A DNA stretch of 64,000 bases, from positions 186,001-250,000 of the forward strand of contig CAWUIB010000002.1 in assembly GCA_963922335.1 (NCBI GenBank). Reading direction: 5' to 3'. The DNA is from CALBPI01 sp963922335. GTDB lineage: Bacteria > Pseudomonadota > Gammaproteobacteria > Steroidobacterales > Woeseiaceae. Below, one piece after another: positions 1-7,163 of this stretch. How positions within the stretch are numbered: the stretch's first letter is position 1; every line of letters begins with the position of its first letter. The notes below the pieces were generated by a model. That model saw only the letters and a program-made list of their open reading frames with translations, was not told the DNA's origin and ran no database searches. The position numbers were made by a program, and so were the translations under genes.

Positions 1-717
1 GGCGCGTTCATTTTCATGGTGCGGAAAGACAAGGTCTTGCCCACCGCCGTGGATATCGATCTGATCGCCAAGATGCTTCTCGATCATCGCGGAGCACTCA
101 ATGTGCCAGCCTGGGCGACCGCGTCCCCAAGGACTGTCCCAACCAGGCTCGTCATCCGCAGCTGGTTTCCACAATACGAAGTCGGCGGGGTGTCGCTTGT
201 AGGGTGCCACCTCAACACGAGCACCGGCAATCATCTCTCTAAGGTCTCTACCGGAGAGCGAGCCATAATCGTCAAACGACTCGACGCTGAACAGCACGTG
301 ACCTTCTGCGGCGTACGCGTGGCCGTCTTGCACCAACCGTCCAATCATGTCGCACATCTCGGCGATGTGCTCCGTGGCGTGGGGTTCGATGTCAGGCGGC
401 AAGACGCCAAGCGCACCCATGTCCTCGTGATACGCCTCACGATAACGCGCCGAAATCTCACCGATGCTGCAGCACTGCTCCTTCGCTGCCTTGTTGATCT
501 TGTCATCCACGTCGGTGATGTTTCGTGCGTAGGTGACGTCGAGATAAGTGCGCAGCAACCGCACCAGAACGTCGAAAACAACGGCGGGACGCGCATTGCC
601 AATATGGGCAAAGTTGTAGACCGTGGGCCCACAAACGTAGACCGTGGCTTTGCCGGGCACCAAAGGCTCGAAGAGACGCTTCTCGCCAGCGCTTGTGTCA
701 AAAAGCTGCAAATTCAT
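1..717 (-). CDS. cysS: Cysteinyl-tRNA synthetase, N-terminal 239 residues (3' end beyond the window)
   Basis: Class I aminoacyl-tRNA synthetase that charges tRNA-Cys with cysteine in the cytoplasm. Reading from the ATG at 717 the frame stays open to base 1, so only the catalytic N-terminal part is present; the KMSKS loop and anticodon-binding region lie outside. The start MNLQLFDT is followed by the family signature CGPTVYNFAHIGNARP at about residues 29-44, which holds the zinc-ligand Cys29 and the HIGH-type motif AHIGN. Further on are the RNITDVDDKI block, WHIECSAM with a second zinc Cys, and DIHGGGQDLVFPHHEN. It is transcribed away from hisI across a 152-base gap. No other family has this combination, so identification is firm. 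Confidence 0.97.
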   Translation of the reverse strand, partial: MNLQLFDTSAGEKRLFEPLVPGKATVYVCGPTVYNFAHIGNARPAVVFDVLVRLLRTYLDVTYARNITDVDDKINKAAKEQCCSIGEISARYREAYHEDMGALGVLPPDIEPHATEHIAEMCDMIGRLVQDGHAYAAEGHVLFSVESFDDYGSLSGRDLREMIAGARVEVAPYKRHPADFVLWKPAADDEPGWDSPWGRGRPGWHIECSAMIEKHLGDQIDIHGGGQDLVFPHHENERA

Positions 718-788
718 GATTCAACGAAATAATCGCACGCCGGAACGGCATACCTAGTCTAAAGTCTAGCACGTTGCTATCGCCCGCA

Positions 789-818
789 TTTCGCGACGGT
801 ACAGGAACCGGCTATACT
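789..818 (+). promoter_or_regulatory. Possible sigma70-type promoter for hisI
   Basis: TTTCGC at 789-794 and TATACT at 813-818 are separated by 18 bases and lie about 50 bases ahead of the hisI start. The -10 element is good and the -35 is poor. The rest of the 718-869 gap between the divergent cysS and hisI genes shows nothing else clear. This is inference from the motif only. Confidence 0.3.
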
Positions 819-869
819 CTCGGCCCGAAATTTTCCCGGCCGATAACCCGCCCTAGTTGCGAGCAGATT

Positions 870-1361
870 ATGCAATCCCCCAAATTTGAAGCCAGACGAA
901 CGGTCGAACAAGTTGAAGAAGGCTATGACCTCGCGCCTAAGTTCGATGAACACGGTTTGATTCCTGTCGTCACCACTGACTACGCCAGCGGCGAGCTCCT
1001 GATGCAGGGTTACATGAATGACGAGGCCCTGCGTCAGACGATTAAGACCGGCGAAGCGCACTACTACTCTCGTTCGAGAGAGGTTCTCTGGCACAAAGGC
1101 GCAACCAGCGGGCTCACCCAAATCGTAAAGGCGCTGCTGATCGATGACGATCAGGATTGTGTTTGGCTGCGCGTAGACGTTCAGGGCGGCGCGTCATGCC
1201 ATGTTGGATATCGCTCTTGCTTCTATCGCAGCGTCCCGGTTGGCACAGACTACGAAGAAAGCAACGAAGATGGTGCGGTGACTTTGACCTTCACTGAATC
1301 GGAGAAGGTCTTCGATCCGGTTGAAGTCTACGGCGACGCGCCGAACCCGACCAAGCTATAA
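870..1361 (+). CDS. hisI: Phosphoribosyl-AMP cyclohydrolase
   Basis: Third step of histidine biosynthesis: opens the purine ring of phosphoribosyl-AMP. The 163-residue product contains the family motifs in order: the SRSREVLWHKGATSG block around residue 70, then QDCVWLRVDVQGGASCH and GYRSCFYR, giving the three Cys residues that bind the catalytic zinc. There is no HisE domain, so this is the monofunctional form. The ATG at 870 is chosen because the upstream in-frame extension from a TTG at 774 has no family character. Even so, about 25 residues precede the usual start of homology. It faces the end of the puf operon and is not part of the photosynthesis regulon by position. Confidence 0.95.
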   Translation: MQSPKFEARRTVEQVEEGYDLAPKFDEHGLIPVVTTDYASGELLMQGYMNDEALRQTIKTGEAHYYSRSREVLWHKGATSGLTQIVKALLIDDDQDCVWLRVDVQGGASCHVGYRSCFYRSVPVGTDYEESNEDGAVTLTFTESEKVFDPVEVYGDAPNPTKL

Positions 1362-1394
1362 AAAAAGAAAGCGCCGAGTGGGACGACACGGCGC
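1360..1394 (-). terminator. Rho-independent terminator of the bchC...pufM transcript
   Basis: Read on the minus strand, GCGCCGTGT and ACTCGGCGC (one T-T mismatch) form a hairpin at 1371-1394, followed by TTTCTTTTTTTATA (about 1357-1370). This is a textbook intrinsic terminator for transcription coming from pufM. Its U-tract overlaps the last bases of hisI, so the two genes share their ends. Confidence 0.8.
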
Positions 1395-1414
1395 AACCTA
1401 ATGGAGGGAGTTGT

Positions 1415-1440
1415 GCGCGGATTCTTCCGCGCCTTTTCTT
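1415..1440 (+). terminator. Terminator-like hairpin after hisI
   Basis: GCGCGGA (1415-1421), loop TTCT, TCCGCGC (1426-1432), then CTTTTCTTATT on the plus strand. The perfect 7-bp GC-rich stem and T-rich tail suit termination of hisI. On the minus strand the same stem would form ahead of the terminator at 1360-1394 as part of the pufM 3' tail. Confidence 0.7.
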
Positions 1441-1460
1441 ATTATTGTTTGGGACACAGC

Positions 1461-1487
1461 GGTGACAGCAGCAGGGCTGCTGTCACC
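1461..1487 (-). other. Strong 12-bp hairpin directly after pufM
   Basis: GGTGACAGCAGC, a 3-base loop, then GCTGCTGTCACC: a perfect 12-bp inverted repeat starting 13 bases past the pufM stop codon on the minus strand. It has no U-tract of its own, so it looks like a 3' mRNA-stabilising structure in front of the true terminator at 1360-1394. Stabilising 3' stem-loops are known for puf mRNA in Rhodobacter. The role here is inferred. Confidence 0.65.
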
Positions 1488-1499
1488 ATCAGTGCTTTC

Positions 1500-2429
1500 C
1501 TAGAAGCTCGGCGCCGGTACGAAACCGTGCTCGAGACCCCACAGATACCAGTTAGTCACAACAGGCCCGGTGATCAGAATCCCAATGGCGCCCGTAAACG
1601 TCGTCAGGATTGCGAACCACAAAGCCCACCGGTGAATCGATTCCATGCTCGCGTTGAAGCCCATGGTCCAGCGCCAGAACAACGCACCGCGCTCAGAAGC
1701 CGTACCGCGGTCAACGATCTGCTCGATCTCCCGGTGCGCACCATAACGGTCCGTCGCCAGAATGGTCGCGCCGTGCATTGCGAACAGCAGCACCGATCCA
1801 TACAGGAACGTGATCGACAGCATGTGGAACGGGTTGTAGAACAAGTTGCCGTAGCGAATCGAGAAGTTCTGCGTCCAATCGAGATGCGTAAAGATCCCAA
1901 ACGGTACCGCCTCCGACCAAGCCCCCATCGCGATCGGGCGGATGAAGCCCAGCACCAGGTACAGGAAGATTGCAGAGGCAAATGCCCACGCAATATGCGT
2001 TCCCATATTCAGCGCCCGTGCTCTGCGGTACATGCGCAGCCACCACAACAGGATGGAGATCGTGAGGAACATGCCCGCCATGAGCCACCATCCCCCGTCA
2101 TTCATCGGTGGGATGCTAAGGCCATACTTCGCCGGCGGCGGATCCAGAGACAACCAGAACAGATTGCGTAGAAACTCCCGCGGATCGTAATCGACCTGCG
2201 CCAGCATGTTCCAACCGATGATCTCGAATGCGATAAAACCGCACAGCAGAGAGAAAAACCCTAGTCCGCCCAAATAGAACGGGCCGACCTGAGCATCCCC
2301 GATTTTTCCGAACCAGTAATTGAAAGAACCCTTGGTGCGTTCGAACAACGACTGGTCAATTTCAACGCCTGGCTCAGGCTCTTCAGGATGTACCTGAACC
2401 CGCGTGATGATGTTTTGATATTCAGCCAT
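1500..2429 (-). CDS. pufM: Photosynthetic reaction centre subunit M
   Basis: Core membrane subunit of the type II reaction centre; with PufL it binds the bacteriochlorophyll special pair, bacteriopheophytins, quinones and the non-haem iron. The 309 residues show five membrane helices and the expected signatures: HLDWTQNFSIRYGNLFYNP followed by FHMLSI (special-pair and accessory pigment ligands), AMHGATILA (iron ligand) and REIEQIVDRGTASERGALFWRW (acidic iron ligand and quinone pocket). The ATG at 2429 lies 15 bases after pufL. It is the last gene of the transcript: pufC, usually next in gammaproteobacterial purple bacteria, is absent and a hairpin follows immediately. Confidence 0.99.
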   Translation of the reverse strand: MAEYQNIITRVQVHPEEPEPGVEIDQSLFERTKGSFNYWFGKIGDAQVGPFYLGGLGFFSLLCGFIAFEIIGWNMLAQVDYDPREFLRNLFWLSLDPPPAKYGLSIPPMNDGGWWLMAGMFLTISILLWWLRMYRRARALNMGTHIAWAFASAIFLYLVLGFIRPIAMGAWSEAVPFGIFTHLDWTQNFSIRYGNLFYNPFHMLSITFLYGSVLLFAMHGATILATDRYGAHREIEQIVDRGTASERGALFWRWTMGFNASMESIHRWALWFAILTTFTGAIGILITGPVVTNWYLWGLEHGFVPAPSF

Positions 2430-2444
2430 GATGAATGTCTTCCT

Positions 2445-3269
2445 TTAGCCCCAGATTGATAGCTCGCGCCACCATTCCCACCAGTCGACCCAGCTTTCTG
2501 TCCAGAGCGTGCCGCTGATCACGATACAAACCGCGCTCCAGAATCCTGCATTCAATGCGAGGAACAATCCGAGACGGTGAATTCCTAGTGAACCGATCGA
2601 GTAACCGATCGAGTCGCGGAAGTACGAGTTCTCATGCTCCGCCGTCGCGACCTTCTTGCCTTTCCCCGGGTTAGCAGCGGACAGGATGGCACCACCGTGC
2701 AACGCTAGCGCGAGCGTGGTTGTGAAGAAGAACGTGATCGCGATCATGTGCGCCGGGTTGTAGTGGAAGTTCACATACGCATAACCGGTGTTAGACACCC
2801 AATCGAGGTGGCGCATGATCCCGTATGGGAATGCGTTGCCCCAGGCACCCATCCAGATCGGACGAATCACTTCCAGTGTGACGTATGCAAAGACCGCAGT
2901 CGCAAATGCAACAGGCACGTGGTAGCCGATGCCAAGCTTGCGGCAGATCTCTACCTCACGCAGGGCCCAGCAACTAAACGACCCAACAGCACAGACCGTG
3001 ATGATCTGCCATAGGCCGCCCTCCTTGATAGGCGCCAGCCCAAGGCCATACGTGATATCCGGTGGCGGAATATTGATCAGCCAGATATTCCACGTGCCTC
3101 CGAGGGCAATACCGTAGAACACCATGGCGACGCCGAGCAGCGTGAACACAAAGCCCAGCACACCAAAGAATCCGACATAGAACGGCCCGAACCAGAAATC
3201 AAATAGATCTCCGCCGAGCAGCGTTCCCCCCTTTATTCGATATTTTCTTTCGAAACTTAACATCGCCAT
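2445..3269 (-). CDS. pufL: Photosynthetic reaction centre subunit L
   Basis: Partner of PufM in the reaction centre core; carries the electron along the active branch to the primary quinone. The product has 274 residues, a typical length, begins MAMLSFERKYRIKGGTLLGG and has five membrane spans. Diagnostic segments are MRHLDWVSNTGYAYVNFHYN with PAHMIAITFFF (special-pair His) and LALHGGAIL (iron His). An AGGAAA-like Shine-Dalgarno site precedes the ATG at 3269. It is separated from the upstream light-harvesting gene pufA by 166 bases that hold a terminator-like stem-loop, so its expression should be lower than that of pufBA. Confidence 0.99.
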   Translation of the reverse strand: MAMLSFERKYRIKGGTLLGGDLFDFWFGPFYVGFFGVLGFVFTLLGVAMVFYGIALGGTWNIWLINIPPPDITYGLGLAPIKEGGLWQIITVCAVGSFSCWALREVEICRKLGIGYHVPVAFATAVFAYVTLEVIRPIWMGAWGNAFPYGIMRHLDWVSNTGYAYVNFHYNPAHMIAITFFFTTTLALALHGGAILSAANPGKGKKVATAEHENSYFRDSIGYSIGSLGIHRLGLFLALNAGFWSAVCIVISGTLWTESWVDWWEWWRELSIWG

Positions 3270-3354
3270 TTTATTTTCCTCCGCGGGATTAACGGATCAC
3301 CAATCCCCAACTCCCTGATCGCGGTCTACTCTGTATGCAAATCTTTTCGTCAAA

Positions 3355-3424
3355 AAGAACAAAAAACAGTCCGACCATTCTCCTAGGACTGTCTTCGACG
3401 GACGTCGAAGAACAGCCGGACTGT
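3355..3424 (-). terminator. pufA-pufL intercistronic stem-loop, probable partial terminator
   Basis: On the minus strand ACAGTCCG (3424-3417) pairs with CGGACTGT (3373-3366) and is followed by TTTTTTGTTCTTTTT. Inside it sits a second perfect stem, CTTCGAC-loop-GTCGAAG (3393-3410). The structure lies after the pufA stop and ahead of pufL, where Rhodobacter puf mRNA carries hairpins that stabilise pufBA and reduce pufLM readthrough. Here the U-tract makes attenuation likely. Nothing else is visible in the 166-base gap apart from the pufL ribosome-binding site. Confidence 0.7.
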
Positions 3425-3435
3425 CAGCGCCTGCC

Positions 3436-3645
3436 TCAGCTGAGGACATCCAGCGCAGTTGGTTGCTTTTGGGCAACTGCCTGCGTCAGATCAATCTCCG
3501 TTACTGCTGCGCTTGGCCCTTCGATCCAATTGAATCTGTCAGTCGACAGAACAATGAAATGGATTGAGAAAGCCAGGACAGCAAGGAACGCAACCAAAGC
3601 GACGAGAGCTCGACGTGGGTCGAACATTAGCCATATACGCCACAT
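3436..3645 (-). CDS. pufA: Light-harvesting 1 alpha polypeptide
   Basis: Antenna apoprotein of the LH1 ring around the reaction centre. The 69-residue product starts MWRIWLMFDPRRALVALVAF, the classical LH1 alpha N-terminus, followed by one membrane helix. The bacteriochlorophyll-ligand His lies in AFSIHFIVLST, and STDRFNWIEG follows on the periplasmic side. The C-terminal tail of about 25 residues is hydrophilic and not diagnostic. It lies 12 bases after pufB. No LH2 (puc) genes are in the window. Confidence 0.97.
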   Translation of the reverse strand: MWRIWLMFDPRRALVALVAFLAVLAFSIHFIVLSTDRFNWIEGPSAAVTEIDLTQAVAQKQPTALDVLS

Positions 3646-3657
3646 AATTTCGCTCTC

Positions 3658-3870
3658 CTATCCAAGCAAAGTTTTAGCAGCCGTAGCTACCGTATCCAGC
3701 GCCGAGGAGTAGCCGTCTACCCCTGGGAACCATGGACGCCAGCTCCATACCAAGAAGTGCGCAATGATTGCGACAACCACGTAGCCGATCGTGCTAGACA
3801 TGAACAGCTTGTGGTACTCCTTGGCTCCGTTGGCGGTAAGACCCGTCATAGAGCCTCCGTTTTCAGCCAT
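3658..3870 (-). CDS. pufB: Light-harvesting 1 beta polypeptide with long C-terminal tail
   Basis: Antenna beta apoprotein pairing with PufA. The product starts MAENGGSMTGLTANGAKEYH and has a single membrane helix VVVAIIAHFLVWSW with the pigment-ligand His, then RPWF. The ATG at 3870 is preceded by an AAAGGAAAA ribosome-binding region; an upstream in-frame extension is not family-like. The odd feature is a tail of about 25 residues beyond RPWF, PGVDGYSSALDTVATAAKT, when many LH1 beta chains stop close to RPWF. A similar tail occurs at the end of the upstream PufQ-like protein (see findings). Length is 70 residues. Confidence 0.96.
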   Translation of the reverse strand: MAENGGSMTGLTANGAKEYHKLFMSSTIGYVVVAIIAHFLVWSWRPWFPGVDGYSSALDTVATAAKTLLG

Positions 3871-3907
3871 AGTGGTTTTCCTTTTGACGATGGCCAGATG
3901 GCCGTTA

Positions 3908-3959
3908 CCACACAACACCCCGTGTGGCCGGGGTCCTGGCAATCGATCCGAAAATCGAT
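3908..3959 (-). other. Paired hairpins between pufQ and pufB
   Basis: The 102-base gap between the pufQ stop and the pufB start contains CCACAC-8-GTGTGG (3908-3927) and ATCGAT-6-ATCGAT (3942-3959). They could act as 5' stabilisers or processing sites for the abundant pufBA message. No T-tract follows, so termination is unlikely. Function is inferred from position only. Confidence 0.4.
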
Positions 3960-3972
3960 CACCAAAACTCGT

Positions 3973-4197
3973 TTAAGCAGACAGCGCTATCGCTGCTGCG
4001 GTCTTGGCGGCATTCACCGCTTCGCGATATGCCGACCGATACCCTTGCCGTCCTGGTGGCCATGGCTGCCAGCGCCAATTAGAAGCGCGAGCCACAAGTG
4101 CTACCGGGAACATCGCAAGAAAACACACGCCAGAAAGCACACGAAAATGTGTCTGGCTTGCCGGGTTGTGTTTCGATTGATCGGTAATGACGTTCAT
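3973..4197 (-). CDS. pufQ: PufQ-like protein
   Basis: 74-residue single-span membrane protein between bchZ and pufB, the position of pufQ in purple bacteria. PufQ is needed for normal bacteriochlorophyll supply to the antenna; its exact activity is unsettled. Visible parts are a basic, polar N-terminus (MNVITDQSKHNPASQTHF), a hydrophobic stretch RVLSGVCFLAMFPVALVARA, and a tail of the G..SA.REA type that fits the PufQ family. The tail WRWQPWPPGRQGYRSAYREA also lines up with the end of PufB. The ATG at 4197 lies 17 bases after the bchZ stop. Assignment rests on position, length and the tail motif. Confidence 0.72.
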   Translation of the reverse strand: MNVITDQSKHNPASQTHFRVLSGVCFLAMFPVALVARASNWRWQPWPPGRQGYRSAYREAVNAAKTAAAIALSA

Positions 4198-4214
4198 TGT
4201 TTTCTCCTGTCCGC

Positions 4215-5660
4215 TCAGGCGGCAGCGTTGCGTGCATTCGCCAGCACGCGGTGGACATCTTTCTGTGTGACTTCGTCCGCATCACGAGCACGGGCATCAC
4301 GATCGATAGCGTCGCGCAGCTGCTTGGCAGCTGAAATCCGTACCAGGATGGGTTGCTCGGCAATGTGGGCGTCGAACGCCTTTTTGGCGCTATCGGACCA
4401 CGGCACTCCACTGATACGTGCCGGCGTTTCTGTGACCTGATCCAGTTGCGTACCGAGCGGCAGAATGTTGAAGAGCGCGTCGAACAACGCGTTACAGACT
4501 TCCTGCACGACATAGGTCGCGCCGCTATAACCCATGAACGGTGTCCCCGTATGTCGGCGGATAACCGCACCCGGGAAGGAAGCAGGGATGTACTGCGCGC
4601 GGTTGCCCGCCTCTGCGATGTACATCCGCTCGTTGTAGCTCCCGAACACGACCAACGGTCCCTGCTCGTGAATCAATCGACGGATCTCCGCGTTGTCGGT
4701 CTTCGAACCGGCGCAGCGAGAGATCGCAAAGTTGCACGGCAGACCGAGATCGTCGGTCAGGAATTTCTTGAGGCCACGCACGTAGGTCTCATTGGCAACC
4801 ACGCCAAAACTCGCCGTAGCAAAAAAGTCCTGAGTGACCGAACGCCACAGATCCCATAGCGGCTTGATCGTCGTATGTTTCTCTCGCTCGATGAACGGCT
4901 CCGGATCGAGACCAAGCAACTCACCAAGTTCGCGCAGGAACGCGGTTGTGCTGTGCAACCCAATCGGCGCTTGCAGATACGGTCGCTCCAGGTTTTCGCA
5001 AAGCAAACGGCCAAACTCGCGATACATGCAGATGTTCACATCCGCGTCGCACAGGTTCTTGATCTCGGTCAGATGTGAACCCAAAGGGAACACCATGTTG
5101 ATCTCGGCACCGATACCCTCAACCAGACGTTGAATCTCGGCGAGATCCGACGGCATGTTGAAGTGACCATAAGCCGGCCCGATGATATTGACCCGCGGCT
5201 TGGCACCCTCCGGCCGTTTGCGTGGTGCACGGACTTTCTTCGGCCCGAACTCCTTCCACAACCAATACATCGCACGGTCCGCGCTTTGCCACTGATCCTC
5301 ATCGATCGTGCGCGGCAGGAAGCGCTTGATGCCAGTGCCTTCCGGTGTAACCCCACCACCGATCATCTCTGCAATGGAACCGGTAACAACCACGCTCGGC
5401 TCGTCACCGTTCAACACTTCGTGAGCGCGACGCATCGCGCCTTCGGTGCCGGTTTGGCCAAGCTCTTCCTCACCGAGGCCGGTAACGACGATCGGTAATT
5501 CGTGAGGTGGCAAACCATCGGTGTAGTGCAGGACCGACGTTACGGGTAGATTCTCGCAGCCCACCGGACCATCGATGATCACCTGCAGTCCTTTGACCGC
5601 GGTGAATACGTAAACAGAACCCCAGTAGCCGCCAGCGCGATCATGATCCAGAATCAACAT
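4215..5660 (-). CDS. bchZ: Chlorophyllide a reductase subunit Z
   Basis: With BchY forms the catalytic component of chlorophyllide a oxidoreductase, which reduces ring B on the way to bacteriochlorophyllide; BchX supplies electrons. The 481 residues begin MLILDHDRAGGYWGSVYVF and contain GPVGCENLP with Cys35, expected as an iron-sulfur ligand, and the nitrogenase-like fold throughout. The start codon overlaps the bchY stop by one base (TGATG), indicating translational coupling. The C-terminal part after about residue 395 (ARISGVPWSDSAKKAFDAHI and beyond) is the short helical extension seen in BchZ/BchB proteins. Length is normal for the family. Confidence 0.97.
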   Translation of the reverse strand: MLILDHDRAGGYWGSVYVFTAVKGLQVIIDGPVGCENLPVTSVLHYTDGLPPHELPIVVTGLGEEELGQTGTEGAMRRAHEVLNGDEPSVVVTGSIAEMIGGGVTPEGTGIKRFLPRTIDEDQWQSADRAMYWLWKEFGPKKVRAPRKRPEGAKPRVNIIGPAYGHFNMPSDLAEIQRLVEGIGAEINMVFPLGSHLTEIKNLCDADVNICMYREFGRLLCENLERPYLQAPIGLHSTTAFLRELGELLGLDPEPFIEREKHTTIKPLWDLWRSVTQDFFATASFGVVANETYVRGLKKFLTDDLGLPCNFAISRCAGSKTDNAEIRRLIHEQGPLVVFGSYNERMYIAEAGNRAQYIPASFPGAVIRRHTGTPFMGYSGATYVVQEVCNALFDALFNILPLGTQLDQVTETPARISGVPWSDSAKKAFDAHIAEQPILVRISAAKQLRDAIDRDARARDADEVTQKDVHRVLANARNAAA

Positions 5661-7147
5661 CAGACTATCGACTCCGCTACATCTTTTTTTGGCGCGGAGC
5701 GCGGTCGACGCGGCTTCGGCGGTGGTGGCGGTGTGTCCCGCCAGATACCTGCCGTGTGGCCTTTTCCAACGCCCTCGAAAAACGCATCCATCTCATCGAA
5801 GCGGGGCTTTTGTGCAATCGCCGCGTTCACCACGGCGGACAACGCCGCGGGGCCAGGCGCACCCATCAACGGGCGTGCCGAAATCAAGTTTGTGAAATAC
5901 AGCGCCGGTCTCGACTGCTCTTTTGCCGCCTGAACTACAGGCGTTGTACCCACGGCGAGATCTGGATCGAACTCATTCATAGCCGCGATGTCTTGCTCCA
6001 GAGACGCTCGGTACTGGACGTGCACACCACGAGACTCAAGCCAATCGCGATCCGCTTCGGAGTACGGCGTCTTCGGACAGGCCGTACCGACGTAACGCAC
6101 ATCTGCCCCACATTCTTTCAGGAGGCGCGCCACCAGCAGCTCGGAACCTTCATAACCCGAGAGCGTGATGCGACCATCCACTTTCACTTGGGAGAGCACT
6201 TCAGAAATCATCGCAAGTGCGGAGTTGCTCGCCTGGTCGACGCGGGACTTCTCAATCCCCATGGCCTCACCAACCGAACGCAGCCAATCAGCGGTTCCTT
6301 CTCTACCCACCGGAGCGGAACCGAAAGCAACACGACCTGCCGCTTTGAATTCACGCAAGGACGCTGTGTAGAAGGGGTGAATCGCAGCTACTGCCGGACA
6401 TGCGAGCGCTTCGTACAGCTCGCGCCACTCGCGGGTCGGCACTACCGGTCCAGCTCCAAGCCCCATCGGGCGCAAAAGCTGGTCGATCGTTACCGGATCC
6501 GCAGGGAACATCTCTCCCAGAAGTGCGAGACGCGGCAAGTCGGTATCTCTCCGCTCGCGTGGTGCAGCAACCGGTCCAAGTTCGGCTTCGCTTCTCGCGT
6601 AATTCAACATCGCGCCAGCCAGTACGTCTTTGGCTTCGGCATGAGTCGGTACGCCGAATCCCGGGACATCAATGCCAACAATGCGGACACCATTGATTTC
6701 CTTAGGCAGCATTTGCAGCGGCACGCCCGATGCTGTGGGCACACACAGGTTGGTCACGACGATGGCATCGTAGTGTTCCGGATCGGCCATCTCATGGACT
6801 GCATCGCGGATATCTTCATAGAGTTTTCCGGTCACCAATGACTCGGAATTGAACGGCACATAACCGACCGTTCTTCGCGCCCCGTAAAAGTGCGATGTAA
6901 ATGTGAGCCCATAGACGCAACATGCCGAGCCCGACAAAATTGTCGCTGTCCGGCGCATGCGCAATCCAACGCGTAGCGAACCGAACGCGGGGCACATGCT
7001 TTGCGGTTGGTCGTGCGGGCCGGTCGGATAGTCACGAGCAAACTTCGCCATCAGCTCGCCGTTGCCGGCTTTGGATGCCGCTTTACGCATCTCATCCTTC
7101 GAGTGGCAGCCGCCCGCTTCGTTAATTGGTGTGTTATCCCTCTCCAT
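5660..7147 (-). CDS. bchY: Chlorophyllide a reductase subunit Y
   Basis: Partner of BchZ in chlorophyllide a oxidoreductase. The 495-residue product has the N-terminal PQSMCPAFGSLRVGLRM block with Cys52, then Cys76-Cys77 in SGSACCVYGLTFTSHFYGAR, and the nitrogenase-like domains LALLGEMFPADP and ITLSGYEGSELLVARLLKE. A proline/arginine-rich C-terminus (PPPPPKPRRPRS, about residues 475-486) is probably disordered. The ATG at 7147 is chosen because a longer open frame upstream runs antisense-like through bchX and lacks homology. The gene lies 16 bases after bchX. Confidence 0.97.
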   Translation of the reverse strand: MERDNTPINEAGGCHSKDEMRKAASKAGNGELMAKFARDYPTGPHDQPQSMCPAFGSLRVGLRMRRTATILSGSACCVYGLTFTSHFYGARRTVGYVPFNSESLVTGKLYEDIRDAVHEMADPEHYDAIVVTNLCVPTASGVPLQMLPKEINGVRIVGIDVPGFGVPTHAEAKDVLAGAMLNYARSEAELGPVAAPRERRDTDLPRLALLGEMFPADPVTIDQLLRPMGLGAGPVVPTREWRELYEALACPAVAAIHPFYTASLREFKAAGRVAFGSAPVGREGTADWLRSVGEAMGIEKSRVDQASNSALAMISEVLSQVKVDGRITLSGYEGSELLVARLLKECGADVRYVGTACPKTPYSEADRDWLESRGVHVQYRASLEQDIAAMNEFDPDLAVGTTPVVQAAKEQSRPALYFTNLISARPLMGAPGPAALSAVVNAAIAQKPRFDEMDAFFEGVGKGHTAGIWRDTPPPPPKPRRPRSAPKKDVAESIV

Positions 7148-7163
7148 AGTCTCGCCCCGATGC

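Noticed and set aside
1362..1499. A pufC or pufX gene after pufM
   Set aside because: Only hairpins and a terminator fit in the gap; no CxxCH motifs or short membrane frame present.
1401..2171. 256-residue plus-strand open frame opposite pufM
   Set aside because: Antisense shadow of pufM with low-complexity Arg/Gln/Pro composition; starts inside the terminator hairpins.
5756..6841. 361-residue plus-strand open frame opposite bchY
   Set aside because: It lies wholly antisense to a firmly identified gene, its translation is rich in Arg/His/Cys with no domain, and similar long antisense frames occur under most genes here because of GC-rich codon use.
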